Below are positions 52,242 to 62,267 of a stretch of 64,000 nt of DNA, in pieces. The notes beneath the pieces are model-generated. The model was not told the origin of the DNA, ran no database searches, and saw only the letters and a list, made by a program, of their open reading frames with translations. The stretch comes from Maridesulfovibrio ferrireducens (GTDB lineage Bacteria; Desulfobacterota; Desulfovibrionia; Desulfovibrionales; Desulfovibrionaceae). The stretch covers positions 186,001 through 250,000 of the forward strand of contig NZ_FNGA01000002.1 in the NCBI RefSeq assembly GCF_900101105.1, written 5' to 3'. Position 1 is the stretch's first letter. Each line of letters begins with the position of its first letter. Both the position numbers and the translations under genes were made by a program.

Positions 52242-54569
52242 ATGACAAAAGCTAAAAAACCATACTACCAAAAGTTCGCCGAAGATATCATTGAAAAACT
52301 GAAAGAAGGAACTGCGCCCTGGCAGCGTCCATGGAAGCCAGGCGAGTATCAGCCGGCCTTCAACCCTGTTTCCGGAACCGTCTATCGCGGCATTAATCAG
52401 GTAATGCTTGGAACAGACGGATTAAATGACCCAAGATTCATGACTTACAAACAAGCGGAATCTCAGGGTTGGCAAGTCAGTAAGGGTTCAAAGTCTCGAA
52501 CCATTGTCTTCTGGCAAATGTCGCAAATCAACGTGGTTAAGGATGATAAAAACAAACCGGTTCGTGACGAAGAAGGAAAAGTTCTGACTGAACAAGTTCA
52601 GTTGTCAAAACCGATCCTGCGCTTTTCCAATGTATTCCACGCCAGCCAGATTGAAGGAATACCAGAATGGGAAGGCCGGGAAATATCATGGAATCCAGAT
52701 GAACGAGCTGAATCCATTCTGCAAAATTCCGGTGCGAGTATCACTCATGACCAGCGCAACCGGGCCTTTTACGGGCTATCAACCGACGAGATTCACCTCC
52801 CTCCGCATGCGGCCTTTGAAAACTCCGATAGATATTACAGCACTGCTTTGCACGAACTCGGACACTGGACAGGCCACGAGTCAAGACTGGACCGTGAATT
52901 CGGCCCATTCGGATCAGAAATATATGCCAAAGAAGAGTTACGCGCGGAAATAGCAAGCTGGATGCTCAGCTCAGAGCTTGGGCTGGGCCATGATCCGGAT
53001 CAGCACCTCAGTTACGTGGAGAACTGGGTAAAAGTTCTTGAAAAAGATCCCTTTGAAATTGTCCGGGCCTGCCAGAGTGCGGATAAAATCAAGAACTATA
53101 CTTTGGACTTTGAAAAAGAGCGCAGCATGGAAAAAACCAAGGAGCAAGGCATGAACATGTCCGCACCTGACAAAGCAAAAATTGAACAGCGGGAATCAAT
53201 GTCTGGAATTCCGAAAGACGGAAAAACATACCTTGAAGTCCCCTTCTCAAAAAAAGAAGAAATAAAAAAGCACGGGGCTAAATGGGATAAAGACAAAAAA
53301 ATGTGGTTTGCTCCGAAAGGAAACGATCTTGAAAAATTGTCCAAATGGATTCCCGATAGCAAGACCATTGCTCCGCAAAAAGAAAACGCAAAACAGGAGC
53401 AAAATACAGATTCAACAAAGAATCTTGCCACGGAAAAAACTTATCTTAATGTGCCCTACAAGGAAAAATGGCAGGCCAAGAAACTCGGCGCACGCTGGGA
53501 CAAATCTGCAAAACTTTGGTTTGCAGCCACCGGAACCGATCTGGAACAACTGTCCAAATGGATGCCAAAAGACAAAGCCATTGTGCCGGCAACAAACGCT
53601 GAGCAGGAATTTGCAAAGGCTATTCAGGAAGCCGGCCTTGATCTTCAGGGAGAGCTGCCCATCATGGACGGAGCTTTGCACCGCTTGCCGGTAATTGACG
53701 GAAAACTCAACTCCAAGGATGGAACCTACAAAGGATATCTTGACGGCCACCCTGCCGGATTCATCCAAAACCACAAGACAGGTCTTAAGATGAACTGGAA
53801 AGCTGAAGGTCATACTCTTACCGATGAACAAAAAGCAGAGTTAAAGGCTCAAGCCGCTCAGACAAGGTTGGAAAGAGAAAAAGCAATTAAAGAGCAATAT
53901 GCAAACGCCGCCACTCTTTCAAAAGATAAATGGGAGGGAATTATTAAACCGGCAAATAAGGAGCATCCTTACCTCAGCAAAAAAGGAGTTCCGGGCTACG
54001 GACTCAAAGAAGATAAATTCGGCAATCTAGTTATTCCCGGAAAAGATGTGGACGGAAATATCCGCACTCTTCAAACTATCTCACCCAACGGTAAATTCTT
54101 TGAAAAGAATGCGCAGAAAGCCGGAACATTCCATATCATTGATCCAGAAAATAAGCTCAAAAATGGTAGCCCGATTCTCATAGCCGAAGGCTATGCCACC
54201 GCCGCCAGCGTTCATATGGCAACGGAGCATCCCGTAGCTTCCGCCTTTGATGCATCAAATCTTGAGCCGGTCGCAAAAGCACTGCATGAGAAATATCCGC
54301 AAAGTAAAATTATGCTCATGGCGGACAATGATTACCATCTTATGGAAAATGTAGGTGTGAAAAAAGCTGAAGCCGCAGCAAAAGAAGTAGACGGAATAGT
54401 CTTGATTCCAAAGTTCTCGGAGCAGGAGCGCAGCCAAAAGCTAACTGACTTTAATGATCTACATAAATCCAGTGGGTTGGATGCTGTAAAGAAACAACTC
54501 GCAGGGATTATGAAGGTGGTTAAAAAATCTGCAATTAAGAAAGTCGAAGGGAGAGCTATGGCAATGTAA
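52242..54569 (+). CDS. traC: TraC-like protein: ArdC ssDNA-binding, metallopeptidase, two DUF5710 and toprim domains
   Basis: 775 residues. Residues 5-150 are an ArdC-type N-terminal domain (YYQKFAEDIIEKLKEGTAPWQRPW); HELGHW (204-209) is the zinc-peptidase motif of the ArdC C-domain; two tandem DUF5710 domains (328-372 and 398-443, each YL-x-VP...GA-WD...WFA); then a toprim-containing region (645-720, LIAEGYATAASVHMA and MADNDYH). RK2 TraC is a primase sent to the recipient with the DNA; ArdC acts against restriction. Last gene of the plus-strand transfer operon. Confidence 0.85.
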   Translation: MTKAKKPYYQKFAEDIIEKLKEGTAPWQRPWKPGEYQPAFNPVSGTVYRGINQVMLGTDGLNDPRFMTYKQAESQGWQVSKGSKSRTIVFWQMSQINVVKDDKNKPVRDEEGKVLTEQVQLSKPILRFSNVFHASQIEGIPEWEGREISWNPDERAESILQNSGASITHDQRNRAFYGLSTDEIHLPPHAAFENSDRYYSTALHELGHWTGHESRLDREFGPFGSEIYAKEELRAEIASWMLSSELGLGHDPDQHLSYVENWVKVLEKDPFEIVRACQSADKIKNYTLDFEKERSMEKTKEQGMNMSAPDKAKIEQRESMSGIPKDGKTYLEVPFSKKEEIKKHGAKWDKDKKMWFAPKGNDLEKLSKWIPDSKTIAPQKENAKQEQNTDSTKNLATEKTYLNVPYKEKWQAKKLGARWDKSAKLWFAATGTDLEQLSKWMPKDKAIVPATNAEQEFAKAIQEAGLDLQGELPIMDGALHRLPVIDGKLNSKDGTYKGYLDGHPAGFIQNHKTGLKMNWKAEGHTLTDEQKAELKAQAAQTRLEREKAIKEQYANAATLSKDKWEGIIKPANKEHPYLSKKGVPGYGLKEDKFGNLVIPGKDVDGNIRTLQTISPNGKFFEKNAQKAGTFHIIDPENKLKNGSPILIAEGYATAASVHMATEHPVASAFDASNLEPVAKALHEKYPQSKIMLMADNDYHLMENVGVKKAEAAAKEVDGIVLIPKFSEQERSQKLTDFNDLHKSSGLDAVKKQLAGIMKVVKKSAIKKVEGRAMAM

Positions 54570-54860
54570 GGAATGACGGTCTCTGAGGGGGAACCGTCTA
54601 CGTATTTTCACTGATCTCTGCTGAAAAATTTCATCAACACCTGAATTCAATATATGATTCAGCTCGGTAAGGAACAATCTGACCGACCGGATCTTTGCCC
54701 AGTTCATAATTTTCAGGAGATTACACCTAATCTCTCAGGCTCGAAATGTCATTTTCAGTTATGTGATAAGAGCACTTGAGATCATCAATAGTTCTTTTTA
54801 TTTCTTTGTCTTTTTTGAATAGCATTAAAAAATTGATATTAAGAAATATGAAAATTAAAT
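54570..54860. other. Convergent intergenic region, no gene seen
   Basis: 291 bp between the ends of traC and tpsA. It has one weak hairpin (GACGGT 54575-54580 with ACCGTC 54593-54598) without a T-run, and AT-rich sequence. I looked here for a gene that might give immunity to the CHAP domain of TpsA and found none. Confidence 0.6.
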
Positions 54861-57800
54861 TTATGATTTTTTGATAATATTAGCCCATCCAACGACATTA
54901 TTCTTGCGAACTATTCCAGCATGTTTACCCTTATAACCAGAAAACACTTTTACCATTTTTCCGTCAATATTTTTTTGGACATACATTTTTTTCAAAGAAA
55001 CAGTAAATGATTTACGCAAATTCTGTTCAATAAGCTCTATAGAATAGCCATCTTTACCAATTGGTGTCACGTTTTTTACAATAGCAACATGACCTACGTC
55101 GACAGAATTAGTCTTAAAGGACATAATAGAACCTTTAGTCGGAATCTTTATATTATCAGGAATATCCATGCTAGGCGTAAAGACTTCAATATCATAATTT
55201 GACCCTGCAAATTCATTCTTTAATTCATCAGATGTTGCAACAAATTCACCATTTTTCAATTCCTTACAGGGACTACCTGTTAATTCTGTAACGAGCTTTT
55301 TGACTAATCCAACACATTGAGTTGGAGCTACGTATTCACTAACATCCTTCCATGTTGCCGTTTTATAATCACCATCCTTTGCATTATAAACATTCTTCAC
55401 ATATGACGTTACAGCCATAAAATCACTATCTATTTTTTTCCCATAAATACTCTCAAAATCAGATTTAGAAATCTGGCCGGTTTTCTTTAAATACACATCA
55501 CGTATCGTACCGTCCCAATCCTTCACCTTTACTAATTTAGAATAACTATCGTCTAACAATTCATTGCTATCAATAATTGACTCTATCTCTTTTTTTAGAT
55601 TGTCTACTTTTGCCTTAGAATTGGTATCCCAAACCTTAATGTCTTTGACTACAGCATTTACGCGCTTAACAATTGTCTCCGCAGAAAAAATACTTTTAAT
55701 TTCTTTGTTGGTAAAAAATAATTTACGTCCTGTTCCTTCAGTAAACTTAAATCTGTCTAAAATTTCACTTTTTGCTCCACCGAATAAACGGTTTATCACT
55801 TTTTGCGCAGTATTAGCTTCGCCATTATTAAATATTTTTAATGCATTCCACACAAAGTCGTTTCCATCCAACTGGAGTTCATTCATAATGAACTCTTGAA
55901 CAAAAATATTCGAATCAAAATCACCATTCGGAATTACACGTTTTAAGTGATCAATTTCGTCTTTATGCTTACTGACATACTCATTTGCATCCTTCAGAAA
56001 TTGAGGAACTTGCACCTTACCATCAGTTGTTTTATCAGACTCACGCATTTCTTTCCACAAAGGATCATCTTGTTTATTAAGCATCCCCTCTTTAACCATC
56101 AAAACAACCATAGCTTCATTAATTTTGTTTTGATCAATATCTTCATTTTTAGCATACTTTAAAATATTGAAGACATAAGAATTTTTATCAAAATTTGTAG
56201 ATTTTGAAATTTTAAAGTCATCAGTATTAGCAACGTAGTTATTTTGATTCCCAGAGTTATCAGCTTGAGCCCCCCCTCCATTATAAGCCGAAGTATCACC
56301 AGCATCCTTTACAGGATCTACTGTTCCTGATGGTTTACTTGAGGTGGAATCTGTATTTGTTTTATCTGAATTACTGTCTATATTTTTGACACTTACATCT
56401 ACATCATAATAAGAATTCTTTGCATATATATCTGAGATTAAGTAATCTTTCGCCAAAACAGATCCACTTGGATATCTAAGGTAAAAGTCAGCACTACTTG
56501 AAATTAATCCGCCATTAGTTTTTATATTAAAATCATCAAAGATAACTTTTTTACTATTAAAGATAATATCCAATTTACCGCTGTTAGATGCAATTAAATT
56601 GCGAGTAGACGTTGCAGAATACTTTCCTAAATACACAACTGATGCGGAAAGTGTTAGACTAGCATCCCCCCCCCTACCTTTTACAATAGATTCATAAACT
56701 GTAATTCCTCCTCCATCAGGACCTCCACATTCTATCACAACGTTTAGCCCATTGTTCAGAAAATTTGTTACCTGCGAACGTTTAATAACACTATGTAAGA
56801 AGCTAGAGGGCATATTTATTATAGGAGAACTCACTTCATAAGGAATTGGATAGGGAACCAGCATCCCTGAAATTTTAGAATAAATGCTATCGCTTACTAT
56901 TTCCACTATAGCTGGATCAAACAAAACAGTTCCACGCTCACCACTGAGTGAACTAGCCTCAACATCCAAACCATCAATATCCAAATATTTAACCCCGGAA
57001 ACCTCAATAAACCCGCCATTTCCATCATGAGCAGACGACGAAACATCTCCATAGGCAAACATATTGTTATCCGCCCAGAGCACTATCTTTCCGCCATCAC
57101 CGTCAAACAGTGAATCGGATTTAATCACAGAGGAATCCATCATGGCGACATTAGTTGCGGTATCGAATTCATATAACTCTCGGCTTATTCCAAGTCTTTC
57201 ATATGTCTCATCCGAAGCCCTGCCACCCAAATAATCTCCACCGATGAGAACCGTTCCGCCATCCCCATAACCAGATGCATCAATCAGAGCATTCTCAAGC
57301 CAGAGGTAATCCCCCATGATATGAACACGACCACCTGTTTTACCTGTAGCGTCAATATTGGCAGAAACTTCAACTTGCTTCCCTTCTATCTCAACAAAAC
57401 CAGCATCGTCACTTTCAGTCTCGCCGGACACATCCACCTTACCGCTCACGGAAATCTTGATATCCTGATCCCTTTCTCCCCCGAAAATAACACGCCCGTT
57501 ATGACGCTCAACGGTCCTTGCCTCAATAACGCCCGTACTACTCACAACGCCTTTAACTATTCTGCTCAGTTGTTGGGCTTTCAAAAGAACCAGCCCACCA
57601 TCTGCCTGAATATGTCCTTCGTTATAAACTCCGGTTTCCTTTAAGATATTTCCTTCGGTGTCATATAGCTCACTGAGAGTCGCTTCTGAAACCGCAAAGT
57701 TGATTAGATTGTCACCGTAACCATCAAACTGAAAATTCTCTCCAGAGGCCAGTGCTATTCTCGAATATCTGCCAGCAATGATTCCCTCGTTTCTTACTAT

Positions 57801-58328
57801 AGGGGCAACAAGAGCAGCAAAACCACAGTCAGCAACATTGATCATTCCTTTATTAATGATTTGTGCACCTGCGGTTCCAGGGATATTGAAATCCATATTC
57901 CCCTTCATAAATTTATCATTCATTATATCGCTGGTGGTAGCCATAAAGCCGGAGGTATCTATTCTGGCAGTGTCTCCGAAAACAAAACCATCTGGATTCA
58001 CAAGATAAACCTGACCGTTTGCCTTGAGATTCCCCAGAATCTCCGAAGGAGAACCACTTCTAATCCTGTTAAGTATTGCAGAAGAAGATGAAGGTTGGTT
58101 GAATATTACTGATTCATGCTTTCCAATATCAAAAAAATTCCAATTGATAATTGCCCTGTCTGAATTTTGCTGAACATTCATAGTGTTTCCTGAGCTGCTT
58201 ACACTTGCATCACCTCCTACAACTTGCCCCCCTTGAGGATTAGCTGACACTGAAAGCGGCACGCAAAAGAGCGAAAGTAACAACAAAAAGACTGCACAAT
58301 AAGAGCTTGAAAATATTAGTTTAAGCAT
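54861..58328 (-). CDS. TpsA exoprotein with C-terminal CHAP hydrolase domain
   Basis: 1155 residues from ATG 58328 (AGG upstream). Signal peptide, then the haemagglutination-activity domain that directs two-partner secretion (NPQGGQVV, IINWNFFDIG, SILRIRSG-type stretch, NGQVYLVNPDGFVFG). Beta-helix repeats continue to about residue 640, then a helical part. The last 180 residues look like a CHAP domain: Cys1005 (TQCVGLVKKL), His1080 (VGHVAIVKN) and Glu or Asn near 1098-1103 (IELIEQN). CHAP enzymes cut peptidoglycan or glutathionylspermidine. So this is a likely secreted effector or cell-wall cutter. Partner TpsB is encoded 11 bp upstream. Confidence 0.85.
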   Translation of the reverse strand: MLKLIFSSSYCAVFLLLLSLFCVPLSVSANPQGGQVVGGDASVSSSGNTMNVQQNSDRAIINWNFFDIGKHESVIFNQPSSSSAILNRIRSGSPSEILGNLKANGQVYLVNPDGFVFGDTARIDTSGFMATTSDIMNDKFMKGNMDFNIPGTAGAQIINKGMINVADCGFAALVAPIVRNEGIIAGRYSRIALASGENFQFDGYGDNLINFAVSEATLSELYDTEGNILKETGVYNEGHIQADGGLVLLKAQQLSRIVKGVVSSTGVIEARTVERHNGRVIFGGERDQDIKISVSGKVDVSGETESDDAGFVEIEGKQVEVSANIDATGKTGGRVHIMGDYLWLENALIDASGYGDGGTVLIGGDYLGGRASDETYERLGISRELYEFDTATNVAMMDSSVIKSDSLFDGDGGKIVLWADNNMFAYGDVSSSAHDGNGGFIEVSGVKYLDIDGLDVEASSLSGERGTVLFDPAIVEIVSDSIYSKISGMLVPYPIPYEVSSPIINMPSSFLHSVIKRSQVTNFLNNGLNVVIECGGPDGGGITVYESIVKGRGGDASLTLSASVVYLGKYSATSTRNLIASNSGKLDIIFNSKKVIFDDFNIKTNGGLISSSADFYLRYPSGSVLAKDYLISDIYAKNSYYDVDVSVKNIDSNSDKTNTDSTSSKPSGTVDPVKDAGDTSAYNGGGAQADNSGNQNNYVANTDDFKISKSTNFDKNSYVFNILKYAKNEDIDQNKINEAMVVLMVKEGMLNKQDDPLWKEMRESDKTTDGKVQVPQFLKDANEYVSKHKDEIDHLKRVIPNGDFDSNIFVQEFIMNELQLDGNDFVWNALKIFNNGEANTAQKVINRLFGGAKSEILDRFKFTEGTGRKLFFTNKEIKSIFSAETIVKRVNAVVKDIKVWDTNSKAKVDNLKKEIESIIDSNELLDDSYSKLVKVKDWDGTIRDVYLKKTGQISKSDFESIYGKKIDSDFMAVTSYVKNVYNAKDGDYKTATWKDVSEYVAPTQCVGLVKKLVTELTGSPCKELKNGEFVATSDELKNEFAGSNYDIEVFTPSMDIPDNIKIPTKGSIMSFKTNSVDVGHVAIVKNVTPIGKDGYSIELIEQNLRKSFTVSLKKMYVQKNIDGKMVKVFSGYKGKHAGIVRKNNVVGWANIIKKS

Positions 58329-58339
58329 ATGACAACCTA

Positions 58340-60052
58340 TTAAAATGAATAAGTGAAATTGAAGAAGAGCTTGTCCACAAGGTGAGATCCTTGAACAGAA
58401 GCAGTTGGGCGGGCCCACTGGATATCAACGTAAATCCTGTCATCTCCGAGCATTGACGGGATAGATGGATAAAAACGCATACCAGCACCAAATGAAGACA
58501 AATCAGCTTCCTTTGGTGTTCCGGCCGATGGCTGGACATTTTTCACCCAGCCCCAGTCCACAAAAGTATAAGGCTGAATTGTTATCGTTTTATGTAGTTG
58601 AAAATTTTTGCGAATCTCAGAGATGGCTGAACAGCCAACCTCACCGGTTATGGCTCCAGAGTCATAAGCCCGGCCAAATCCAACCCCTCCCACAGCAAAT
58701 TCCTCCCCTGAATACAAAGGAGATTCTGCCCACTGCGAATCGACAGCCGCATATATTGAAAAATTATAAGGAAGGCTTTGTGTGCGCGAAGCATAAAGAT
58801 TGAACTTAAAAAAATTGGCTGAAACATTACTTCGGGAAGAACTGGAAGAATAATTTGTGGCACCGAATGCATCAATCCCAGTGGTCAGCCCTCCTAGGAC
58901 CTGATTCATTCCGCCACTGGAATCGATCATATCCCAGTTAAAACCTGCGCGAAGTTTACGCACTCTGTCTTTACTGTTTGTTTCGGATAAAATGTAGGAG
59001 TAGCTATTACGGGATTCAAAATCAAATTCAAACGAGAGATTCTCTTCTCTCTGCCTAAGGATAGGATAACTTAACCCGAGTTTAAGAGTTTCACTATTAC
59101 TGTTATATTTGAAAACTCTTGTAAATTCATTGTCGAGTTCATCACTTAAACCATATGCAAATGAGCCATAAAGTCTTAACCCACTTTCGAGCAGATGTGA
59201 GTGTTCATAGAAAACATTAAGATATTCCTTCGCTTCATCCGCCTGCCTGTACGTTAGTCTATCCTGACTACCTACGCCTGTAAGACCATTGACATTGAAA
59301 GATGCAGTATACTGGACAGGTCCGGCAGAATCAGTACCACGGTTATCAACTTTAGCTGATCCGCCAATGCTCTTTTGCTCAATTCTAATTGTGAGATTGG
59401 CTGCGCCGGAATTGCTCTTCGAAGCAGCGAGAGTTGAGGAGAGTTTCAGCCCAGGAATATCTCTTAAAATCAAGAGAGCTCTGATAACCTTACGGACACT
59501 AGCAGGTTTACTGGATATAATTTCGTTCTCAGCAGACTCCAACCTGTCCTTCATTTTTTCGAGTAAATCTTTATCTCCGTCGTAGTCTACATTATCGACA
59601 TACCCTTCGGTAACTATGAGCTTGACGACTGCATCTTCTTCATCAACGTCCTGACGTGGTACCACAACATTGGATAGGACATATCCTGCCTTACCATACT
59701 TAACTGTAAGCTCTTGGGAAATCTCAAATATTCGCTTGGCCGGAACTTTCGTATTGAATAAATGTTTGTAGGGGGCAAGCAACTCTTCAGTTGTGAACAC
59801 CGTATTTCCCGTAATCTCAATGCGATTCAGGAAAATAATCATCCCTTCTACTGACGGAGGCGCCTCGGTTCCGCGCATTTCTGGAAAAACAAGCTCAGGG
59901 CTGGACTTCGGATCTGGAACTTCAAAAACCCTATCTAAGTTGTCAATACGGTCTTGCGAAGGAATCGGAATCATTTCTGCATAACTGAAAGAAGTAGACA
60001 CAAACAAAATAAAAACAAAAAAGAAAAGATACAATTTAGCCTTAAAAATCAC
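58340..60052 (-). CDS. TpsB outer-membrane transporter (FhaC/ShlB family)
   Basis: 570 residues from a GTG at 60052 with AGG upstream (a TTG nine bases earlier is less well placed). Signal peptide, then two POTRA domains (IFLNRIEITGNTVFTTEELLAPYK and the following KLIVTEGYVDNV), then a 16-strand barrel with a final aromatic strand (FFNFTYSF). It secretes the TpsA encoded right after it. A two-gene unit inserted between traC and traI of the IncP-like order, read on the minus strand. Confidence 0.92.
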   Translation of the reverse strand: MIFKAKLYLFFFVFILFVSTSFSYAEMIPIPSQDRIDNLDRVFEVPDPKSSPELVFPEMRGTEAPPSVEGMIIFLNRIEITGNTVFTTEELLAPYKHLFNTKVPAKRIFEISQELTVKYGKAGYVLSNVVVPRQDVDEEDAVVKLIVTEGYVDNVDYDGDKDLLEKMKDRLESAENEIISSKPASVRKVIRALLILRDIPGLKLSSTLAASKSNSGAANLTIRIEQKSIGGSAKVDNRGTDSAGPVQYTASFNVNGLTGVGSQDRLTYRQADEAKEYLNVFYEHSHLLESGLRLYGSFAYGLSDELDNEFTRVFKYNSNSETLKLGLSYPILRQREENLSFEFDFESRNSYSYILSETNSKDRVRKLRAGFNWDMIDSSGGMNQVLGGLTTGIDAFGATNYSSSSSRSNVSANFFKFNLYASRTQSLPYNFSIYAAVDSQWAESPLYSGEEFAVGGVGFGRAYDSGAITGEVGCSAISEIRKNFQLHKTITIQPYTFVDWGWVKNVQPSAGTPKEADLSSFGAGMRFYPSIPSMLGDDRIYVDIQWARPTASVQGSHLVDKLFFNFTYSF

Positions 60053-60273
60053 AGCAACCAACCTATATAAACTAGCAAGATTTGTTTTTATTTAGAAACA
60101 TTGATGATCCAAATGCAATAGCAATTATCCACCAGTTTCCTTAACCCATAATCAATTCAACTCAATACAAGCCATGTTGTTATATTTTCAATCAATAAAA
60201 AGTCAATATAAAATCACTAATTATCAACGATAAAAGCATGTTGTTCTAATATAATGAGTGATTCCGATTACAG

Positions 60274-61953
60274 CTATCTTGTCATTGTCCGTAACTTGCG
60301 TTTGCCCTTCCTACAAATCTCATTCCCCTTCATCACAACATTCGGCCCGAACACCCTCTTCGCCAGCTTCTCAGCCACAAGCCCAGCTTTCGGATCACTC
60401 ATACTAAAAAAGATCTTATCCCCGTTATCTTTGACCATGCCACCACTTTCCAGCGTATAAAGAATATTCCCAGATGAATCGACACGCCAACTAAGCTTGT
60501 TTAACATCGGCTTTTCAGACTTGAACTCGCCATCTTTATCCTTCTCTCGGCGCTCAATTCTTTGGCTAATATTATAACGTTTTTTTTCTTCAGCTTGAAG
60601 CTGAAGCATCTTGGCTATAGAAATCAACTTACGCTTATCCTTCCAAGCTAGACTGGAATCCACACGGAACTGACTTTGTTTCAACTTCCAATTTGGAGCT
60701 GAAGGATCTGCTTTTACAAACTCAGCTTGCGGCTTGCTTTCAATAGGTTCCTTCTTAGAGCGTAAAACCTGCAAAGCAATTTCCTCTCCGTTTTCAGCTT
60801 TCCATTTAAGAAAGTCATTCCAGCGGTTAAAAGGACTTTGCTTTCGTACCTCTGCCCTTCTACTCGCAACATCCGCCTTTATTGCTTCAATAGTTTCAGT
60901 TTTCTTACCGGTTGCTAAAGCAAGCAATCGACTACGATCTTTCGGACTAAGTTTACGATCACGTTTAATTTCCTTGATCTTACTTCCCCAGAAAGCAGTG
61001 GCTTTATTCCACCGTTCATCTTGCTCAGCTTTGATTTCCTCATAGGCCTTCTTCCGGCCATCTATGGCCTCACGGTACAGGGAATAAAGCTCTCCCCGCT
61101 TTTTATGAAGCGGACGCGACACATACCTTTCCTGCTCATCTTTACTCTGCACAGCTGCAATAGGCTTTTGATATTGACCGAGCTTAGCTTCGAGCTTTCC
61201 CTTGGTAAAATTTCGATCCAATCTACTGGCTTTAACAGCAGTGTTGGAATGCTTATCTTTGATGATACAACCATTACCTCGAGCTTTAACCTCAATTCCG
61301 ATTTGCGCCAGAGAGTTGTGGAAGTCCTGCCAGCTCTGCGCGTTATCCAGTGACTTAAAAATGAAGTCTTTTCGCTCCTTCACATAAGAATCAAAAGACT
61401 GCTGACCGGAATGCGCTTCATATGTTTCAGCCCTATCATTATTACGTTTTGGCTCCAGATTTTTTTGTCGGCCATTATCAAACTTCAAACCGAATTTCAG
61501 TTCCAGCTCACGATGCAACCGGTCACGCTTGAAATAGTCCCGATAAGGCTCATGCCTGGTGAGAGTTTCAGGATGAATCATATTGTAAGCAATATGCATG
61601 TGAAGATTGTTAGTATTTTTATGAACTCCACAATGGCGCTGGTGTTCTTCGAATCCTAGAACCTTGGCAAATTCCTTTTCAATTTCCTTACACTTCTCTG
61701 GAGTTAATAAAGCCTCATCTTCCGGCCTAAAGGACACAATCAGGTGATAAGTCTTTTCCTTTCTGGTGCGTTGGTTCAGATCCTGAGTATCCAAGACTTC
61801 CTGAACAGCCAACTGATAGTTATCCCCTGCCCAACAGCCATCATTCCAAGAATAAAGAGTCTTCTCCCCTTTGTTCTTGGCATCAGCAATATAATCGGCC
61901 AATCGCCGATAATTATCATTCTGAGGTTTACAGGATATCCTTCGGCTAATCAT
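60274..61953 (-). CDS. traI: TraI relaxase (MOB-P family)
   Basis: 559 residues from the ATG overlapping the traJ stop. It nicks oriT and stays bound to the 5' end. Catalytic tyrosine Y21 (LADYIADA), motif III H111-x6-H118-x-H120 (HKNTNNLHMHIAYN), and the segment KTYHLIVSFRPEDE follow RK2 TraI. The C-terminal 300 residues are highly charged and helical and end in a basic tail. Site of action: the oriT at 63301-63375. Confidence 0.95.
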   Translation of the reverse strand: MISRRISCKPQNDNYRRLADYIADAKNKGEKTLYSWNDGCWAGDNYQLAVQEVLDTQDLNQRTRKEKTYHLIVSFRPEDEALLTPEKCKEIEKEFAKVLGFEEHQRHCGVHKNTNNLHMHIAYNMIHPETLTRHEPYRDYFKRDRLHRELELKFGLKFDNGRQKNLEPKRNNDRAETYEAHSGQQSFDSYVKERKDFIFKSLDNAQSWQDFHNSLAQIGIEVKARGNGCIIKDKHSNTAVKASRLDRNFTKGKLEAKLGQYQKPIAAVQSKDEQERYVSRPLHKKRGELYSLYREAIDGRKKAYEEIKAEQDERWNKATAFWGSKIKEIKRDRKLSPKDRSRLLALATGKKTETIEAIKADVASRRAEVRKQSPFNRWNDFLKWKAENGEEIALQVLRSKKEPIESKPQAEFVKADPSAPNWKLKQSQFRVDSSLAWKDKRKLISIAKMLQLQAEEKKRYNISQRIERREKDKDGEFKSEKPMLNKLSWRVDSSGNILYTLESGGMVKDNGDKIFFSMSDPKAGLVAEKLAKRVFGPNVVMKGNEICRKGKRKLRTMTR

Positions 61954-62267
61954 AAACTCATCACCTTCTCGCACAATTCCTTCTGTCGCTGCCGTAGATC
62001 TTTAAGCAACTTCTCAACATCAAGCCGGTGTTTGTCATCATCAAGAATCCACATCTTAAGCAGCCCACCCAAACGAGCAAGGTCTGCATTTATTTTTAAC
62101 AATTCCCGGCGTGCCTGCTGATCCTCACGGCTCTTAATTTCATGGCCTAGTGTCAGACGTTTTATAAGTTCAGAGGCAGAAAGACTGCATTGTTGGGCTT
62201 TAGCCTTAATCTCGCAGTATTCTGCCTCTGAAACATATGATTTAAGAACTTTCTTTTTGGAAGGCAT
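61950..62267 (-). CDS. traJ: TraJ-like relaxosome protein
   Basis: 105 residues. RHH-like N-terminus (KSYVSEAEYCEIKAKAQQCSLSASELIKRLTLGHEI) and a helical C-terminus (LLKINADLARLGGLLKMWI) fit TraJ/MobC accessory proteins. RK2 TraJ binds the inverted repeat next to nic and recruits TraI. It overlaps both traI and the upstream gene, so all three are one unit. Confidence 0.85.
   Translation of the reverse strand: MPSKKKVLKSYVSEAEYCEIKAKAQQCSLSASELIKRLTLGHEIKSREDQQARRELLKINADLARLGGLLKMWILDDDKHRLDVEKLLKDLRQRQKELCEKVMSL

Noticed and set aside
54459-54707. Minus-strand frame downstream of tpsA as an immunity gene
   Set aside because: It overlaps traC for about 110 bases, has no RBS and an improbable composition; treated as noise.
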